Shown here: positions 14,901 through 16,286 of the stretch, in pieces
Numbering within the stretch: position 1 is the first letter of the stretch
How the letters are laid out: every line of letters begins with the position of its first letter
DNA from: CAZCJU01 sp964498965
GTDB taxonomy: Bacteria; Bacillota; Clostridia; Oscillospirales; CAG-272
Direction: 5' to 3'
DNA length: 16,286 bases
Assembly (NCBI GenBank): GCA_964498965.1
Contig: CAZCJU010000042.1
Location: 1-16,286, forward strand
The notes under the pieces: generated by a model
Told to the model about the DNA's origin: nothing
The model's input: the letters and a program-made list of their open reading frames with translations, nothing else
Databases searched by the model: none
Translations under genes and position numbers: made by a program

Positions 14901-14915
14901 ATTCTTTTTCACGTA

Positions 14916-15851
14916 TTAGCCTTGGTTTGTAAGCTTTGCGATCTCGGCTGCGAAATCGTCCTCTCTTTTTGTAAGACCCTCGCCCTTTTCGTATTTAACG
15001 AAAGCGGCAACGGAAAGCTCTGTGCCGAGTTCCTTTGCTACGGACTCAACATATTTGCCAACCGTCATCGAATCGTCCTTTACGTAGGACTGCCACAGCA
15101 AACAGTTGGTATCGTAATACTTCTCTATTCTTCCCGTTACCATTTTCTCAATGATATTTGCGGGTTTGGAAGCATTCTTCGGATCGTTTTTGATCTGGTC
15201 TATGAGTATTTGCTTTTCGCTCTCCATAACGGTTGCGGGAACATCGCCCTTATCGAGGTAAGTCGGCGACATAGCGGCAATCTGAAGTGCCACGTTTTTC
15301 GCACATTCCGCAAATGCTTCGGTCTTGGCAACTTCATCGGAGCAATTCATCTTAACTATAACGCCGGTTATTCCGCCGCCGTGAATATATGTTGCCATAT
15401 TGCCCTCGACGATAACGAAACGGCGTACATTCATATTCTCGCCTATCGTGAATATCTTATCCTTGAGGCTTGCTTCAACCGTAAATTCGGAGCCGTAAAG
15501 CGGCATAGCCATGAGTTCGGCAAGGCTTGTGGGCTTATTCGCAAGTATCGTTCTCTCGATATCCTTGACAAAAGCGACAAAGGTTGCGTTCTTCGCAACA
15601 AAGTCGGTTTCGGCATTAACTTCGATCATTACGGCGGTTTTGCCGTCCTCGGAGGTCATGATATCGACAACGCCCTCCGCGGCGATTCTGTCTGCTTTTT
15701 TGTCGGCAACGCTGAGGCCTTTAACTCGCAGGATCTTGACAGCTTCTTCCATATCGCCGTTTGCTTCGGTAAGGGCCTTCTTGCATTCCATCATACCGCA
15801 GTTTGTCTTGGCTCTGAGATTCGCAACGTCTTTAGCCGTAAAATTTGCCAT
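14916..15851 (-). CDS. tsf: Translation elongation factor Ts
   Basis: The guanine nucleotide exchange factor that recharges EF-Tu by expelling GDP. It has 311 residues, within the usual 280-310 range. The N-terminal UBA-like domain carries TNCGMMECKKALTEANGD (16-33) and ILRVKGL. The core contains the signature VEVNAETDFVAKN-like stretch (here IEVNAETDFVAKN near 76-88), the contact region with EF-Tu. The second half has the typical LRRFVIVEG-like segment (NVRRFVIVEGN) and the KPANIIEKMVTGRIEKYY segment. A GGAGGA site eight bases upstream supports the ATG at 15851. It follows rpsB by 18 bases and is followed by a strong terminator. Confidence 0.97.
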   Translation of the reverse strand: MANFTAKDVANLRAKTNCGMMECKKALTEANGDMEEAVKILRVKGLSVADKKADRIAAEGVVDIMTSEDGKTAVMIEVNAETDFVAKNATFVAFVKDIERTILANKPTSLAELMAMPLYGSEFTVEASLKDKIFTIGENMNVRRFVIVEGNMATYIHGGGITGVIVKMNCSDEVAKTEAFAECAKNVALQIAAMSPTYLDKGDVPATVMESEKQILIDQIKNDPKNASKPANIIEKMVTGRIEKYYDTNCLLWQSYVKDDSMTVGKYVESVAKELGTELSVAAFVKYEKGEGLTKREDDFAAEIAKLTNQG

Positions 15852-15869
15852 ATCGGTGTTCCTCCGTAA

Positions 15870-16286
15870 TTATTCTTCTGTATTTTCGGCGGTCTGAGCC
15901 TCGGTATTTTCCGAAGCTTCGGGAGCAAACGCTTCGCCCTGCTTGCCTTCGATGACGGCATCGGCGAGAACCGAGCTGATAAGCTTTATTGCACGGATAG
16001 CGTCATCGTTACCGGGAATGATATAGTCGGCATCATCGGGATCGCAGTTCGTATCCACGATAGCGACAACGGGAATTCCGAGCTTTTTCGCTTCGGCAAC
16101 CGCATTTTTCTCTTTCTTGGGGTCAACGATGAATATGGCATCGGGAAGTCTTTCCATCGTTTTAATACCGCCGTAGTTTCTTTCGAGATCGCTCATTTCC
16201 TTAAGGAGCTGAGCTACCTCTTTCTTGGGGAGCAGATCGAACGTACCGTCTGCCTGCATTTTTTCGAGGCTGATAAGACGGTTGAT
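15870..16286 (-). CDS. rpsB: 30S ribosomal protein S2, C-terminal part (5' end outside window)
   Basis: The last 138 codons of ribosomal protein S2. The frame stays open to the window edge, so the methionine at 16259 is internal (residues INRLISLEK precede it). Motifs: LLPKKEVAQLLKEMSDLERN, the GGIKTMERLPDAIFIVDPKK stretch, and IPVVAIVDTNCDPDDADYI followed by PGNDDAIRAIKLI. The tail is acidic (GEAFAPEASENTEAQTAENTEE, about 22 residues), as in many Clostridia. About 100-110 N-terminal residues are missing because of the window limit. It forms the classical rpsB-tsf operon, whose promoter and any S2-responsive leader would be outside. Confidence 0.96.
   Translation of the reverse strand: MNRLISLEKMQADGTFDLLPKKEVAQLLKEMSDLERNYGGIKTMERLPDAIFIVDPKKEKNAVAEAKKLGIPVVAIVDTNCDPDDADYIIPGNDDAIRAIKLISSVLADAVIEGKQGEAFAPEASENTEAQTAENTEE

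Noticed and set aside
14772..15869. 365-codon open frame on the plus strand opposite tsf
   Set aside because: It mirrors the strongly conserved tsf gene, has no ribosome binding site and resembles no family. Long antisense frames are common here because of codon composition.
1..16286. CRISPR array, insertion sequence, phage module, toxin-antitoxin pair, riboswitch
   Set aside because: I saw no regularly spaced repeats, transposase or integrase motifs, small paired ORFs or recognisable aptamer on either strand. Most of the window is conserved core genes.

Overview
The window is a chromosomal stretch of a low-to-mid GC Firmicute, most likely a member of the Clostridia near the Oscillospiraceae/Ruminococcaceae. 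The reasons are a PolC-type replicase, the order rpsB-tsf-pyrH-frr-uppS-cdsA-dxr-rseP-ispG-polC, strong GGAGG ribosome binding sites, and a small secreted protein with a C-terminal wall-anchor-like tail. The lineage is inferred from gene order and protein style, not from a database search.

Layout, left to right. (1) Positions 1-610, plus strand: the 3' end of clpB, cut by the window edge. (2) Positions 690-1288, minus strand: a UPF0340/YwlG family gene converging on clpB, with a strong hairpin between them. (3) Positions 1378-1620, minus strand: a two-gene tRNA operon, tRNA-Thr(TGT) then tRNA-Tyr(GTA), with an extended -10 promoter and a terminator. (4) Positions 1674-2477, minus strand: a monocistronic gene for a small secreted protein of unknown family, with its own promoter and a hairpin after it. 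(5) Positions 2516-14842, minus strand: a long gene string starting at a promoter before pyrH and reading pyrH, frr, uppS, cdsA, dxr, rseP, ispG, polC, a SAM-dependent methyltransferase-like gene and a nitroreductase-like gene. Spacing is tight throughout (overlaps to about 21 bases), so it looks like one operon. (6) Positions 14854-16286, minus strand: tsf and the 3' part of rpsB, ended by a clear intrinsic terminator. No stretch over 300 bases lacks a gene.

How the genes fit together: rpsB, tsf and frr serve translation. pyrH supplies UDP for pyrimidine nucleotides. dxr and ispG are two steps of the MEP isoprenoid pathway, and uppS turns its C5 units into the undecaprenyl carrier for wall synthesis. 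cdsA makes CDP-diacylglycerol, rseP is an intramembrane protease for envelope signalling, and polC replicates the chromosome. The last two genes of the string are the only accessory-looking part of it.

I see no convincing new multi-gene system, CRISPR array, insertion sequence, phage gene or riboswitch. The points most worth a second look are the methyltransferase/nitroreductase pair with ATGA overlap at the operon tail, the unknown secreted protein, the missing standard start codon in rseP, a five-codon mini-ORF overlapping the dxr start, and two promoters with a shared architecture.
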